A stretch of 64,000 nucleotides of DNA from the NCBI GenBank assembly GCA_030407315.1, contig JALQPE010002263.1:1-64000 (forward strand). Direction: 5' to 3'. Each line of letters opens with the position of its first letter. Within the stretch, counting starts at the first letter, position 1. This DNA is from Asparagopsis taxiformis. Taxonomy: Eukaryota; Rhodophyta; Florideophyceae; Bonnemaisoniales; Bonnemaisoniaceae. Below the pieces are notes generated by a model, which worked only from the letters and a program-made list of their open reading frames with translations, was not told where the DNA came from and ran no database searches. The position numbers were made by a program, and so were the translations under genes. Below are positions 28,702 through 39,045 of this stretch, in pieces.

Positions 28702-31700
28702 TATTTCATAGGTCATTGCTGTATTTGTCACCCATGCACGGCAAATAGCCACACACGTATTATGTGTATAAACCTCATCCAGTGATCATTTGATTCCTAT
28801 ATCGCTTTAATACTCTCACATCCGCACATTCTATACTTCAACAAACGCCAGTCCTTTTCCTCTCTTCCCTCCATTTCCGACGCAACATTCAACACAACGC
28901 CTGTCAGTAGAATTACTGGTTCTCAATTGAACATATGAGGCACATCTGTTGATATCCAAGCCCCGTGCTCATGCACATTCATTCAACTCTATGCATCAGA
29001 ACGGAATGCGATTTGCTCACCAAGCTAGAGTACCATGGAGCGACAAGGTAAAAGTACTGAAGCTGACTATGAGTCTTCACAACCAATGTGTTTCCCTGAC
29101 TAGGCCATGCTGCATATCAGGTTGAGAGTTACACAAAATATTTGTCATCCTTGAGATTGGCATGATTATGGAAAAAAACGAATGTCATATCTTCATTTCT
29201 GTTCACGAAAATGCGGCGCTTGAAAGATCAGGAGATTTTTCTGATGATTCTCGTTTTCGCCATGCTGTGCCTAACCATTTCTGGACGAAAACGGAACCTA
29301 ACAACGGAGAAAAAGTTTCAAAGTACACTTCGATAAGTTATCGAATGCTCTAAGCGGGTACTGGTGACAATATCTAAAGTATCGCAATACAAAAGAAAAC
29401 TGGAGGAAATGTGAAGGCAGGCAATGGTCTCACTCTATTTTCTCTTGTCAAAGTATGGCTACTTCTTCATGTTTTGATTTGCACAGCTCACAGAGCGCCT
29501 ACTGATTCTAAGGGACTGCGGCTTCCAATAGCACCGGAAGGCGCACTGTGAACTCGCGCAAAACAATACATGAATGGTTATTTCATCAAATCCACCACAA
29601 ATACTTCAGCTTGACCAAACACCATTATAAGCCCATCGTTGGGAGGAGTCTTCGAGGTTCATGTATTCTTTCTAGATGAAGTTGTCACCTAACCGCTTGA
29701 AATCTAAACTTCAACGTTGTAAAACAGAAAAAAAGTGGAAGTTGTTTATTCGTAACTGAAATAATACTGACGCTCAGTCCTGGAACATCTTAATTTGGAA
29801 AATGGCTTGGCTTGGTGAAAACTGGTGGTCTCCAATCAGAGATGTCAGGCCTTCTACTAGCTGTACACGATCAAAACTAAGCGGCGTAATTGCCCTTTTC
29901 CAAAGTGAGTATGTTGCACTGTTAGTGCCGAAGATGAATACTTGCGACCGGGCCGCTTGTAAGGTAGGGGTTGAGAAAAGGAACATTAGTTCTTTCAGAA
30001 TCTACGACATGGATTTTGCACTCTCTGCTACTTCTACCTCTTATTTATGGGAACGACGATAAACAGCTAGTTATCGCACTGCTTTCTATGTTGACCTTTT
30101 TTGAACTTGAGAATAAAGACCGTAGTACATAAACACGCGTTGAACAATTATTCTCCTCCCCAATGACTGTGGGCGGGGGATGCTGCCGTTTGAATATTTT
30201 TCTTTTCTTTGCATCAACTGCAGACACACAAGTATTTTCAGAGGGAGGGCAGGATAGTCTGGTTTACAAAGTTCCATATCAGATCAAGATATTGAATGAA
30301 CTCTGTTGCAAATGATAATTACTCTCGCTGGAAGTCCATTGTGAGTATGTGTTCCAGAATCGGCCGAAAATCTATATGCATGCTATCTTCCGGCTGCAAT
30401 CCTGATTGAAAGATGTATCGCGGTGCCTACGTAACTTTATTTTCTGAGAAACATTGCGCGATCGCACGTTAAATTCTAACAACGAAACCCAGGAGTTGTG
30501 ATCTGTCACTCAGACATTCTTTGTTTTGATTTACAAGCCGGAAGCTGCAAAGTTGGAGCACAAATGCACTGGGAGAACTTCGAATATATTTTAAGGTCCC
30601 AGAACTGGAAGCATTCTGGGAACATGTTCAAAAATCGATATTCCGGACCGCCTCTGGCCTGGAATTCCTAAGGGATGGCAAGGCTCAGTAGTTTTCTCTC
30701 CAAACTATATTCTCTCCCATTTCGGTATGAACGAAGGAGGATACTAAGATATTTCCCCAAATCTCCGCTCAGAAGAGATCAGTGAGCCAAGAATTCTCCG
30801 CGGATGTGGAGGAAATCCGAACCACCAAAGCGTTGGTAATATTCGAAACAAACAATTTCCCTGTATACCCGACATTGTTATCTACAGGAGCTTCAGTCAT
30901 CCTGAATTCATTTCATCTCGGTATCTTCACACTCTTTTCCATACCAAACTACGAGTCACAGTCGAGAATGGATTCTTTGTTGAACGAAAGATCGAAACGA
31001 TACGAAAACTTCCGTGCCTCCTCCGTCAGCTACGATGGATTTCTTCTATTACCTTTTATCTGGATTGCAATTCAAAATGCGTTATTCACAGGAACGTGCC
31101 ATCGAGGAGATCATCACAAAGATTATTGGGAACTATTACTTGGTTTTCGCCTTATACACAACCTTTGCCATTAACACACTGTCTCTTATTTGTCATGCTG
31201 TGGAGATTCACCTCGGATAACAATTGAAGTTGTGTGAATGAGGAAAAAAATTCAAGTTTTGCTCTTCCTTTTGTTAATCGAATCAAGAAACCTTATAAGG
31301 GTATGCGAACTATTTTAGCTACAGACGCGAATTGAATATTGATCGTGTGCCGATTGTCCACGGACCAGTATCTACCAAGGAGTTTTTCAGGCATTACCCA
31401 CCCGCCTAGTTGTACAGTACGTTTGTGCATAGACTGGAAAGGAATCCAGCAAATATCAACTCTATGCAGACAAAAGCTGTTAATGTTCGTTGCAACCAAA
31501 TGGGTGACCTCAAAATGCGAAGTACTGAACAAGATGCTTTGGTGCAAACAAAAAGCGAAAGCATGAGATCGCTGATGACGCAATTGGTACGTGACGGACA
31601 TTGAATCATGATAAAAATGAGTTCGCTGAGACACCCTCCAGTGGTTGCTTGTTCCAATTTAAAAATGTATCCAATTTGGCGAAAAACTTTTTAGCGCAGC

Positions 31701-31801
31701 TGATCTTCCCAACAGGGCGTCGGTCGTAATCTTCAACGACGCGAAGACTTCAACTAGTTCACAGCAGTGCCCGCAGTCGACTGCTGCCTCTTCCCGCCTA
31801 C
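28702..31801. other. Gene-poor stretch of 3.1 kb
   Basis: The longest stretch without a supported gene in the housekeeping half. It is AT-rich and has only short, compositionally unremarkable open frames. The best of these is a pair of overlapping frames at about 30782-31220, where the second (31032-31220) encodes a short hydrophobic, membrane-like peptide (IIGNYYLVFALYTTF...). They could be one small gene with a frameshift or unseen intron, or noise. No rRNA, tRNA or repeat was recognised. Confidence 0.5.
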
Positions 31802-32797
31802 ATGAAGATCTTTGTCAATTTCCTAGTTCTTCTAATTCTAGTGTACTTTGTGCACACAGTGGCCGCAATACCTGTCCGACGAACAAATCATTCACACCAT
31901 CCCGAGTCAATACAATCTTTGCGTGCGGAGAATACAGCTGCAGAACCCAGGAAGCCGAAACCCGCTGATTCGTCTGATTCAAAACCAGTGGATGATGCAC
32001 CAATTCAGAACGACGATAATGGTGCTAATACGCTACCTGTGAAAGAACCGGAAACTGCAATTGCTCCTGAAGAGCAAGATGATACAACTAACGATCAAAA
32101 TGAAGGTAAGGGCGATGGTTCTCTCCCGGTAAAAGATCCAAAAACCCCGACTGTTCCAGATGAAAAGGGAGATGGGGCATCTAAGGCAACTCCACATCCT
32201 ATTTCTGGTGATACTCCTGCTGATGATCTTGATGTGAAAGCACCACCACAAGCGCAATCTGAACAGCCTCCCGCGAATCCCAGCCCGATAACCGCTCCTC
32301 AAGACGAGAAACCTCCGGTCCCTCCGTCCGACCCGGCAAATGGGACAACATCGGAACAAGAGGAAGCCCAATCTCCGGAAACTGCTGGCTCTGATTCCAT
32401 TCCCGAGTCACAACCGCAGCAAGTTGAAAATGATGCACCTTCGGCCTCAGGCAATGCAGGACCTCCGAAAAATGTGGAAGGTGAGCAAGACATGCCATCC
32501 CAAGCTCCTCTCAAACATCCGCGGAGGAACCCATTCAAAGATTTAAATATTGCGGAGATTGGTTCATTTTTGGGATATGTAGCATTCGGTGTCGTGGTCC
32601 TTGTTGGTATCATTGTGGGTTGTAAGCAAACTTCCTTCTGCGGATTGCGCAACTTGTTTGCAGCGACGGGCGGCCAATCATATGAACCTGTCAGTGCTAA
32701 TCGTGCGGAATCGGCAGTAGAAAACGGACTTGGAGGAGATATAGATGGATGGAATGATGGATGGGAGAATGACGAATGGGATGCGGAAAAGGAGTGA
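31802..32797 (+). CDS. Secreted/type I membrane protein with Pro/Glu/Asp-rich ectodomain
   Basis: A 331-residue protein with a clear signal peptide (MKIFVNFLVLLILVYFVHTV, cleavage near residue 22). A long hydrophilic ectodomain follows (about 25-245), built from Pro, Glu, Asp, Ser, Thr and Asn with loose motif repetition (LPVKEPETA / LPVKDPKTP, each followed by DE/EE and DD). A single transmembrane helix at about 257-277 (GYVAFGVVVLVGIIVGC) precedes a short acidic cytoplasmic tail rich in Trp/Asp (DGWNDGWENDEWDAEKE). It looks like a mucin-like or cell-wall-facing stalk protein. No catalytic domain is visible and I assign no function. Confidence 0.65.
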   Translation: MKIFVNFLVLLILVYFVHTVAAIPVRRTNHSHHPESIQSLRAENTAAEPRKPKPADSSDSKPVDDAPIQNDDNGANTLPVKEPETAIAPEEQDDTTNDQNEGKGDGSLPVKDPKTPTVPDEKGDGASKATPHPISGDTPADDLDVKAPPQAQSEQPPANPSPITAPQDEKPPVPPSDPANGTTSEQEEAQSPETAGSDSIPESQPQQVENDAPSASGNAGPPKNVEGEQDMPSQAPLKHPRRNPFKDLNIAEIGSFLGYVAFGVVVLVGIIVGCKQTSFCGLRNLFAATGGQSYEPVSANRAESAVENGLGGDIDGWNDGWENDEWDAEKE

Positions 32798-32881
32798 GAT
32801 AGCGTACTAGTCGAATGGTCAGTCTTGGCTTTATCGAGTCTGACATCGACAGCCATAGTTATGGGCTGCTGTACATCATAT

Positions 32882-34054
32882 TTATTTCTCAAGTAAGCTC
32901 TCTTCAATTGCTATTCCAATGTGACGTGCTTTTTCGTCCGTCTTCATAATCAATTGATCACCCGGTTGAAGGGTAGTTACACCTTTCATTGCTGGTTCAC
33001 CGTTTGAATCTACAACTGCAAGTCGAACTGTCTCCGCATTCTGCACGAAAAAGGAGCACAGGCTGGAAGATTTGGTATCAGGCTGTACTTCGACGAGCAG
33101 CAATGGTCTGGTTTCTATCTTCGCGCGGCCTACAACTGCAGTTCTGGACGTTTGACCTCCATTTCCCGCGATGAGTACCTCGTCGCCTGCTTGCAGCTCT
33201 GACAAGTATTTCGTCTTTCCTCCTGGTACCATACAGTATGAATGAACAGGCCCTGCATTTATGCGAAACGGTCGTGAAGGGACGTAGTCCACTTCTGCAG
33301 CTTCGGAAAGTACTAGAAACATAGCTTGACACGAGTTGCCAACCATCATCCCCTCATTGACGTCTAGAAGCGAACATGTGTCTACGCAAACGCGTTCCCC
33401 TGCTCCAACTGGTGTAATGTTGGTAATTGTTGCGTGCGATAATCCAGGTATGGACTGGCCGACCATATCTACAAGTTGTCGTTTCAGCTTTGCGAATGCC
33501 AAGACTTCGTTTACATCGTCTGAACGAAGTACAACACCATCAACCCCTATTTGCAACATTCCAAACATCGCCTTTGCCTCCTCTGCCGTTTGAACAATAG
33601 CAAAGAGTTTGGTGTCCGTACTCTGGAATGAAGCAATCAAGTTTTCGGCTGGAATAACCTTCCAATCTGTTGGGTCCATCACTATGGTCATCATAGGGCC
33701 AGCACGACGCATGAGATCATCGACATCCTCCGCGGAATGTATTTTTACAACTTGGCCTCCATCGAAATCACCATCAGTATTGACAAGTACAGAATTGAAA
33801 CAACCAAGAGTAGACCACGCATCGAACTGGGATTGCTCTGTAAAGAGGAAGTCATTGATATTTGCCTCCAGAGCCGTGGTCAAGACAGTTTTTGTCTTTG
33901 GAAGTACCCAAAAATCACGCATTGACATGCAACTGCCATGGCGCGGAGATGACCTATTAAGGTGCGGGAATAACAACGATGCGGTAGAATTGTTTCTGTG
34001 TGTGAACACAGTTTTGAAAAGTGAGAGCGGGGACACAAACGATTGGCCCTTCAT
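32882..34054 (-). CDS. 3-dehydroquinate synthase class II-like protein
   Basis: Belongs to the archaeal-type dehydroquinate synthase family (DHQS II), which in archaea makes dehydroquinate from a sugar-phosphate adduct in the alternative shikimate route; eukaryotic members occur in plastid-bearing lineages with unclear role. The start is ATG 34054 (390 residues; the frame upstream begins with GTG). An N-terminal extension of about 45 residues may be a targeting peptide. Family landmarks are IVMDPTDWKVIPAENLIA, GVDGVVLRSDDVNEV, GERVCVDTCSLLDVNEGM, MVGNSC, RPFRINAGPVHSYCMVPGG and TRPLLLVEVQ. All are recognisable and the length matches the family. It is divergent from the DUF3007 gene, with 317 bp between starts. 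Confidence 0.88.
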   Translation of the reverse strand: MKGQSFVSPLSLFKTVFTHRNNSTASLLFPHLNRSSPRHGSCMSMRDFWVLPKTKTVLTTALEANINDFLFTEQSQFDAWSTLGCFNSVLVNTDGDFDGGQVVKIHSAEDVDDLMRRAGPMMTIVMDPTDWKVIPAENLIASFQSTDTKLFAIVQTAEEAKAMFGMLQIGVDGVVLRSDDVNEVLAFAKLKRQLVDMVGQSIPGLSHATITNITPVGAGERVCVDTCSLLDVNEGMMVGNSCQAMFLVLSEAAEVDYVPSRPFRINAGPVHSYCMVPGGKTKYLSELQAGDEVLIAGNGGQTSRTAVVGRAKIETRPLLLVEVQPDTKSSSLCSFFVQNAETVRLAVVDSNGEPAMKGVTTLQPGDQLIMKTDEKARHIGIAIEESLLEK

Positions 34055-34371
34055 TTGGAAGTAGATTATAGGTTCATCCACTGGGGTTGCGCATTCGTTC
34101 GAGCTGGGTTAGTGTAGAGAAGTAGATGCGATTGACGTTTTTCACCTTTGAATCGTCTTGATTAAAGACGGGAGCTTGACCATATAACGAAGCCTTATGT
34201 GATCTGTGTGAGTCCCAGCTGTAGCAGGAATCGCGGCGAATCATACAAACCATATTTTATTCTTTTTCAAGCTGAGCTCAGGGATCCCTACACTACACTG
34301 GCTGTCCTGAGTCTCCTCAAGTCACCCCCCAGTTCCATCTCACCTATTGCTTTTATCCCCCAACATCAACC
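34055..34371. promoter_or_regulatory. Divergent promoter region, DHQS II-like / DUF3007
   Basis: 317 bp between two divergent start codons. It must hold both promoters, unless 5' UTR introns exist. CT-rich in the half next to DUF3007. No specific element recognised. Confidence 0.4.
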
Positions 34372-34908
34372 ATGTCCTTCCTCACGTGTACCTTTATCCC
34401 GGCAATTTCCAATGCATCCACTTTGCGAGCATCATCCTTCACCACGCATCAAACATCGCCTCTATCCAGACCACTTTTCAGCCTTGCGCGCAATCGGGGC
34501 AGCTATGCAGTTCCACGCACAACAATGACTACAGAAGAAAATGGTAACAAACCTTCTGAGCGCAATGACGGTCGTGCAAACTCTGGAATGTTTGGACTTA
34601 GACTACAGACAAACGGCGACGTCATCAAGTTTGGTTTTGCTGCAATTGCAATCGTGTATGCTGTTAAAGCATTACTTACAACCCTCGGTACTCCTGATAT
34701 ACTTGCAGGGCAGCTTGTTACCGGGTTTATATCTGTGCTTAGTTTGTTATTATGGGTCTCCACTTATGTGTTCAGAGTTGGTACGAAAGGAATGACGTAT
34801 GCACAACAACTGCGTGACTATGAAGATGAGGTGATTAAAAAGCGCTACGAGGAGCTATCAGAAGAAGAGCTTGCAGCCCTTACTGAAGAGCTCAATGACG
34901 ATATTTAA
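34372..34908 (+). CDS. DUF3007 plastid membrane protein
   Basis: A 178-residue protein of the DUF3007 family, conserved in cyanobacteria and plastid-bearing eukaryotes; function not established. Residues 1-50 are a typical transit peptide (Ser/Thr/Arg-rich, MSFLTCTFIPAISNAS). The conserved part starts near 80 with DVIKFGFAAIAIVYAVKALL, the first membrane helix. A second helix (GFISVLSLLLWVSTYVF) follows. Then comes the family's signature polar tail GTKGMTYAQQLRDYEDEVIK with KRYEELSEEELAAL near the C-terminus. No intron. The cyanobacterial distribution supports a plastid-membrane location. Confidence 0.85.
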   Translation: MSFLTCTFIPAISNASTLRASSFTTHQTSPLSRPLFSLARNRGSYAVPRTTMTTEENGNKPSERNDGRANSGMFGLRLQTNGDVIKFGFAAIAIVYAVKALLTTLGTPDILAGQLVTGFISVLSLLLWVSTYVFRVGTKGMTYAQQLRDYEDEVIKKRYEELSEEELAALTEELNDDI

Positions 34909-35084
34909 TATCGACTTCATCGGCTTCTATCCTGCGACCAACTTTACTGTTAATTTCCTTGTGTGATATATATATACAGTTTGAATCACTCGCATAATGA
35001 AACGACCACGGGCATCGTAGTCGAATGAACAAAAGAAACGAGCGGTAAATGTTGCCTATGTGATGTTGAGTAAGCCAGTAGCAT

Positions 35085-35925
35085 TCAAGCTTTCGATGAT
35101 GCACCTGGTACTAGACCAAGAATCCAGTATGTTTCAGGTGAAGACTGAGAATCAAGCCATGCAATTTCATTATCAAGAAGGAATTTCAGCGTATCATTAG
35201 TCCGTTGCGTAGACCAACCCATACTCTTCTGTAAATTTGTAGCACTCGTGTACCCATTTTCGCACACAGAAAGAGCATTCGTGTGATCTAAACTCAATTC
35301 AACCGGAACCGAACGAACAATTCGCTTGTTACCGGCCGTCACGATTGTGTATCCACTTCCAAGTACGCCGAGTTTAGCGACCGCTCTTTCAACGTCGTCA
35401 CTAGTACACCAAAACGTAGAAATCGCGACATATAAACCATGTCAGAAACATGCCCTGAACCAAGTGTTCTAAAAAGCATGCTAAAAGCAGAAAAACGTAC
35501 GTTGATATCTTTTCCGTGTAAGTTAGCCTCCTAGTCTTAAGAGCTGTGACCAATTCATCTAGCGATATGATACCTCCATTGAGAGGCCGTGTCGCCACGC
35601 ATATCTCAACGATGCGCACCGCCAATTCATAGTAGAAATCACCCACGCCAAGAAGGTCTGCCCAAACACCTTTCCGCGACGTCAGTGGATCCACTCCAAT
35701 TGATGCGCACATTTCATGAAATTTGGCTCGAAAGACAGGGTCGCTCTGGATCTCTTTCTTATGGTCAACAGCAAACTTCTCCAGCTTTGTCTTAAAAGCA
35801 GACAATTGTAGCTTCATTTGTTTGGCGGCCTCCGCAGAAATTGCGTCACCTTTCTGCGCCATAAATGCGCGTCGCTGCTGTTCTGCCTTTACGGCGGCAG
35901 TGCCAAGCCGTCTTCCCGGCGGCAT
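35085..35925 (-). CDS. SNF8: ESCRT-II subunit SNF8/VPS22 (two exons)
   Basis: Subunit of ESCRT-II, which sorts ubiquitinated membrane proteins into multivesicular bodies. Exon 1 is 35925-35501, exon 2 is 35400-35085; splicing out 100 bases gives 246 residues, close to the 258 of human SNF8. Exon 1 carries the conserved [17 protein letters not shown] and [19 protein letters not shown]. Exon 2 carries [17 protein letters not shown] and the second winged helix ending in [12 protein letters not shown]. Without splicing the exon 1 frame runs into a hydrophobic tail unlike the family, so the intron is well supported. An N-terminal basic helix ([17 protein letters not shown]) starts the protein, as in orthologues. 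Confidence 0.93.
35401..35500 (-). other. Spliceosomal intron of SNF8
   Basis: 100 bases with donor GTACGT and acceptor TACTAG on the minus strand. The exon junction falls inside a Thr codon and restores the SNF8 alignment (KIS-T-DDVERAV). The intron sits about 57 % along the gene. Confidence 0.88.
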
Positions 35926-36428
35926 TTTTCACAGTGGATTTGACACGGAAGTTGCGTCCTCTGCGATTGGTCGACAATTGAAGACGCAGGTCTAGTACAC
36001 TTATGCCAGAAGCGAGTCTGACTTGCGACTTGCCAATATTGTTGCCGCGTACGGATGGCAAGTGATCGCCTTCAAGAGCTTGGAAAGGTTTTTTTGGCTT
36101 TTTCAGCATATGGGTTTTATGATTATTTTATTTGCTGGGAAGGGAATAAGGTTTTCCTCCGGACACTATCTCCCGCATCTGCTACAATTCCACCCGTTGG
36201 TACGAATGTACTGGCAATTCATTGCCGGCCAATACTCGTTTCAATCACCTTGTTCGTGGAAAGGTTCGCTGAAAAAGCATCACAACTTCATCAATCATTT
36301 CGTGACCGCACGTTTACAGACAGGAGTCGGAATTTTAAGTTGATACTCCATCTGGTAGTATTGACGAGCTCAGTTGAAAGAGCACAAATCAGTGAAAAGC
36401 CGAAAACTGTAACCGGCAGCCACAAACG
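35926..36428. other. Region between divergent SNF8 and the 36.4-kb gene
   Basis: Contains an open frame from ATG 36055 to 36444 (129 codons) that overlaps the start of the next gene. I do not recognise it. It could be an upstream exon, a separate small gene or chance. A good donor-like GTGAGT lies at 36477-36482, but its use would not join to a recognised domain. Confidence 0.35.
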
Positions 36429-37149
36429 ATGCTCAATTTTCTAGCTCCGGCACCTCTTGTTTCCGAGACAAGCCAGGTGAGTGGTGCGTTAAGCCGACGA
36501 AAGATTGTTCGCAGTTCTCTGAGCCTGGGCGGAGCTGGCCGAAGGCGATTTCAAGCTTCGAGCACCGGAGAAAGCCTCCTTTCCCTTCCTACGACGTATG
36601 CAAATGAGATTAGACGACTCATTCGGTGTACGTATTGACAACTTCATCTTGCGGTTATAAGCTGTTATTATTACTTAACTGACATATTTTATCTCTGGCA
36701 TTCCTTCTGAAACAGCTCGAACATTTGTTGAGAAAGTTCGAGTAATGTTAGGATGGCGTTTCATAAAGTTCAGCGGTATCATCTTTGAGAAAGTTGCAAT
36801 CAGCGAAACGTCACCAAATGGAATTCCTGAATGCTTGCAACACTTCTATCTTCGAGCAGACTACAGCGTAATTGATATCCCTCCCGGCATTCTTCACCAA
36901 GCAAGTGCAAATACGTTACCGGATCTGGATGTGCAACAGGTGCATCTGAGTGCTCTTTTCGAAAAGTACGGAGCGCCTGCCGTTGTTATGTCTGCAGCTC
37001 AAAAAGATTTATCAGATTTTGAGTATGATCTAGAACGCCAATTACTGTCATGGTCAAACACCGGCGAATCTCGCCGAACAGAGACTGATGTTCTTAATCC
37101 AAATGGTGTAGAGTTGTTTCAAGAGTCCCTCATTGACTTGCTAGACTGA
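36429..37149 (+). CDS. Hypothetical protein with one intron, probably plastid-targeted
   Basis: I do not recognise the family. Exon 1 (36429-36627) and exon 2 (36716-37149) join in frame to 210 residues. The first 50 residues are rich in Ser, Arg, Ala and Gly (SRRKIVRSSLSLGGAGRRRF), as in organelle transit peptides. The mature part is alpha/beta-like and ends acidic (FQESLIDLLD). Landmarks are LPTTYANEIRRLIR at the exon junction, MLGWRFIKFSG and DYSVIDIPPGI. The next gene, SURF1, starts only 34 bp after the stop on the same strand, the tightest spacing in the window. Whether they share a promoter cannot be told. Confidence 0.55.
36628..36715 (+). other. Spliceosomal intron of the 36.4-kb gene
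   Basis: 88 bases with donor GTACGT and acceptor AACAG. This donor keeps the frame (exon 1 has 199 bases, phase 1), while the alternative GTGTAC two bases upstream would not. The donor hexamer is the same as in the SNF8 intron. Confidence 0.75.
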
Positions 37150-37183
37150 TATCATCCACGAGCGCTAAGCGCTACAGACAAAT

Positions 37184-38176
37184 ATGTATTCAATACAACG
37201 CCTTACATCTCACACCAAAACTTCATTGAACAGGTACTTGCGCAGCAGTTTTTTTTTCTCAACGATTCCCTCCAAGATTCCACCAGCCGTAGAAGCGCAC
37301 GCCAACAAGCTTAATGTTGCGACACAGGGCGCTAACTACAATTCAAAGCCAACACTTGGATCTGCACTGTTCTTCGGTGTACCGATTGCTGTTACCTTTT
37401 CTTTGGGTGTATGGCAAATTCAGAGACTGGACAGAAAGCAAAGTCTCATCGAAGAGCGCCAGCGAAGCCTTTTTAGTGACACAATCAAAGCATCAGATCT
37501 CTTTGAAAGTGGCCAAGAATTGGATTACAGAAGAGTGGCAGTTTCAGGGCGGTTCATTCATGAACAGGAAATGCTCGTTGGGCCTCGTAGCGCGCCAAAG
37601 CATCTACCGACTCCAGTGCTGCAATGGGGCGGGTCAACTGGGTTTCAGGTGATAACCCCATTTGAATTCGAAGACGGCAACGTCATTTTGGTGAATCGCG
37701 GGTGGATCCCGCAGAGATTATCCGACCCTTCAAAGAGGAAACATGCAGTTGTGTCGCCGAATTCGTTTTTGAAACGCGTGGACAGTTCGACGACGCTTTG
37801 TAATTACGGAGACGGAGACGCGGGTGAAATGGGAAAACGATTCGAATTTACAGCCGTTGTTCGCAGTTGCGATGAGAAGAATCGATTCACACCTGACAAT
37901 ATTCCATCCAAACAAGAATGGTACTACATTGATGCTACCGATATGTTAACTACATCTGGACATGGCGACAAGAGTCGTCGACACATCGTGGTGGAGCTGC
38001 TTGAACCGTTGCCAGAATGCGGGTGGCCGCATCCTCGCAGTCGCGAAGAGCTGATGCAATTTCGTACGCCGCCCTCGACGCACATCACGTATGCGACGAC
38101 ATGGTTCTGTTTAAGCGCATCACTGGCGCTTCTGACGCGACAGCGGTTCAAGCAGACGGCGCGGCGGAATTTGTAG
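37184..38176 (+). CDS. SURF1: SURF1 family cytochrome c oxidase assembly protein
   Basis: Inner-mitochondrial-membrane factor for assembly of respiratory complex IV. The 330-residue protein begins with a basic, Ser-rich presequence (MYSIQRLTSHTKTSLNRYLR). A first membrane helix (FFGVPIAVTFSLGVWQIQRL, about 64-83) carries the family's GxWQxxR motif. The intermembrane-space domain includes YRRVAVSGRF, LVGPRSAP, GFQVITPFEF and the signature VNRGWIPQ. A second helix lies near the C-terminus (TWFCLSASLALLTRQRF). Compared with bacterial Surf1 there is an insertion after VNRGWIPQ (about 45 residues). It follows the preceding gene by 34 bp and converges on the signal peptidase gene with a 71-bp gap. 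Confidence 0.92.
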   Translation: MYSIQRLTSHTKTSLNRYLRSSFFFSTIPSKIPPAVEAHANKLNVATQGANYNSKPTLGSALFFGVPIAVTFSLGVWQIQRLDRKQSLIEERQRSLFSDTIKASDLFESGQELDYRRVAVSGRFIHEQEMLVGPRSAPKHLPTPVLQWGGSTGFQVITPFEFEDGNVILVNRGWIPQRLSDPSKRKHAVVSPNSFLKRVDSSTTLCNYGDGDAGEMGKRFEFTAVVRSCDEKNRFTPDNIPSKQEWYYIDATDMLTTSGHGDKSRRHIVVELLEPLPECGWPHPRSREELMQFRTPPSTHITYATTWFCLSASLALLTRQRFKQTARRNL

Positions 38177-38247
38177 CGATGATAGTGTCATCCCGATACG
38201 TCGTACGTGAACTGTGTGTTTCCAAGCTGGATGTGGGGCGGATTAGG

Positions 38248-39045
38248 TTAGAAAAACGAAGCGCCGAAACGGGAAGGTGGCCAGTATCGCACAGCTGCAC
38301 GACCGATGATGTTCTCCTGAGGTAGGAAACCCCAGATGTGAGAATCATAGCTGTTGTTACGATTGTCGCCGAGCACCATCACGTAGCCTTCCGGAACGCG
38401 ACCGGGCCCCCAATCATAGTTGGGACGATCGTTTATGAAGGGCTCGCTTCGCACCTCGCCGTTTACCTCGAGTTTACCGTCGTAGATGCGCACGGTATCT
38501 CCGCCACGTGCAACGACGCGCTTAATAAAGGCATCTTTCTTTCGATAGCCACGTTCTTGTAGGGCGCGCGGTGGCTCGAAGACAACAATGTCGCCTGATT
38601 GTGGAATGCGCACGTATTTGGAGAGTTTGTCTACTAGAAATTGATCGCCGACATCGAAAGTGGGGTACATGGAGAGACTGGGAATGTAACGCGGCTCTAC
38701 GACAACGCCGCGGACGAGGAGTGCGAGGGTGAAAGCTAGTGTGAAGGTCCGTAGGTCGTCGAATTGTTCATCTTGCATGACTCGTTTCCACCATGGCTTT
38801 GGCGTCGGAGTTGATTCGGTCGCTGTTTCTGTTTCTGTTTCTGTATCCGTCTTTTCTTCGTTGGAATTCAATTGCATTCGAAACGGGCGCACGGGTCGTA
38901 GACGGATACATTGGGGCAGTTTGGGACGGAGCAGGGAATTTTTGGAAGACGAGTTGATTGGTACAAGGGAAAGGGGAATGGACGATGCAAATGCGCAACG
39001 ATCCATGGTGAAGTGTAGCTGGACAGGCAGGCAGGCAGGCAGCAT
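38248..39045 (-). CDS. Type I signal peptidase, plastid (Plsp1-like)
   Basis: Membrane serine protease that removes signal peptides from proteins in the thylakoid or plastid envelope. Started at ATG 39045 (265 residues) or possibly 39006 (252); the frame upstream opens with GTG. The catalytic Ser is in PSLSMYPT (Ser125) and the general-base Lys in FIKRVVARGGD (Lys175). LGDNRNNSYDSHIWG is the usual box D/E. One membrane helix (FTLAFTLALLVRGVVVE) precedes the active site. A TETETETATES run comes from a (GTTTCT)n-like repeat near 38820-38850. The cyanobacterial-type boxes and N-terminal extension favour the plastid over the mitochondrial IMP peptidases. Confidence 0.9.
   Translation of the reverse strand: MLPACLPVQLHFTMDRCAFASSIPLSLVPINSSSKNSLLRPKLPQCIRLRPVRPFRMQLNSNEEKTDTETETETATESTPTPKPWWKRVMQDEQFDDLRTFTLAFTLALLVRGVVVEPRYIPSLSMYPTFDVGDQFLVDKLSKYVRIPQSGDIVVFEPPRALQERGYRKKDAFIKRVVARGGDTVRIYDGKLEVNGEVRSEPFINDRPNYDWGPGRVPEGYVMVLGDNRNNSYDSHIWGFLPQENIIGRAAVRYWPPSRFGASFF

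Noticed and set aside
30782..31220. Two overlapping short + frames as one gene
   Set aside because: No splice sites or single frame that joins them to a known domain; kept only as a remark in the gene-poor stretch.
36055..36444. 129-codon + frame upstream of the intron-containing unknown gene
   Set aside because: Overlaps the start of the next gene in another frame and resembles nothing I know; left as a remark.
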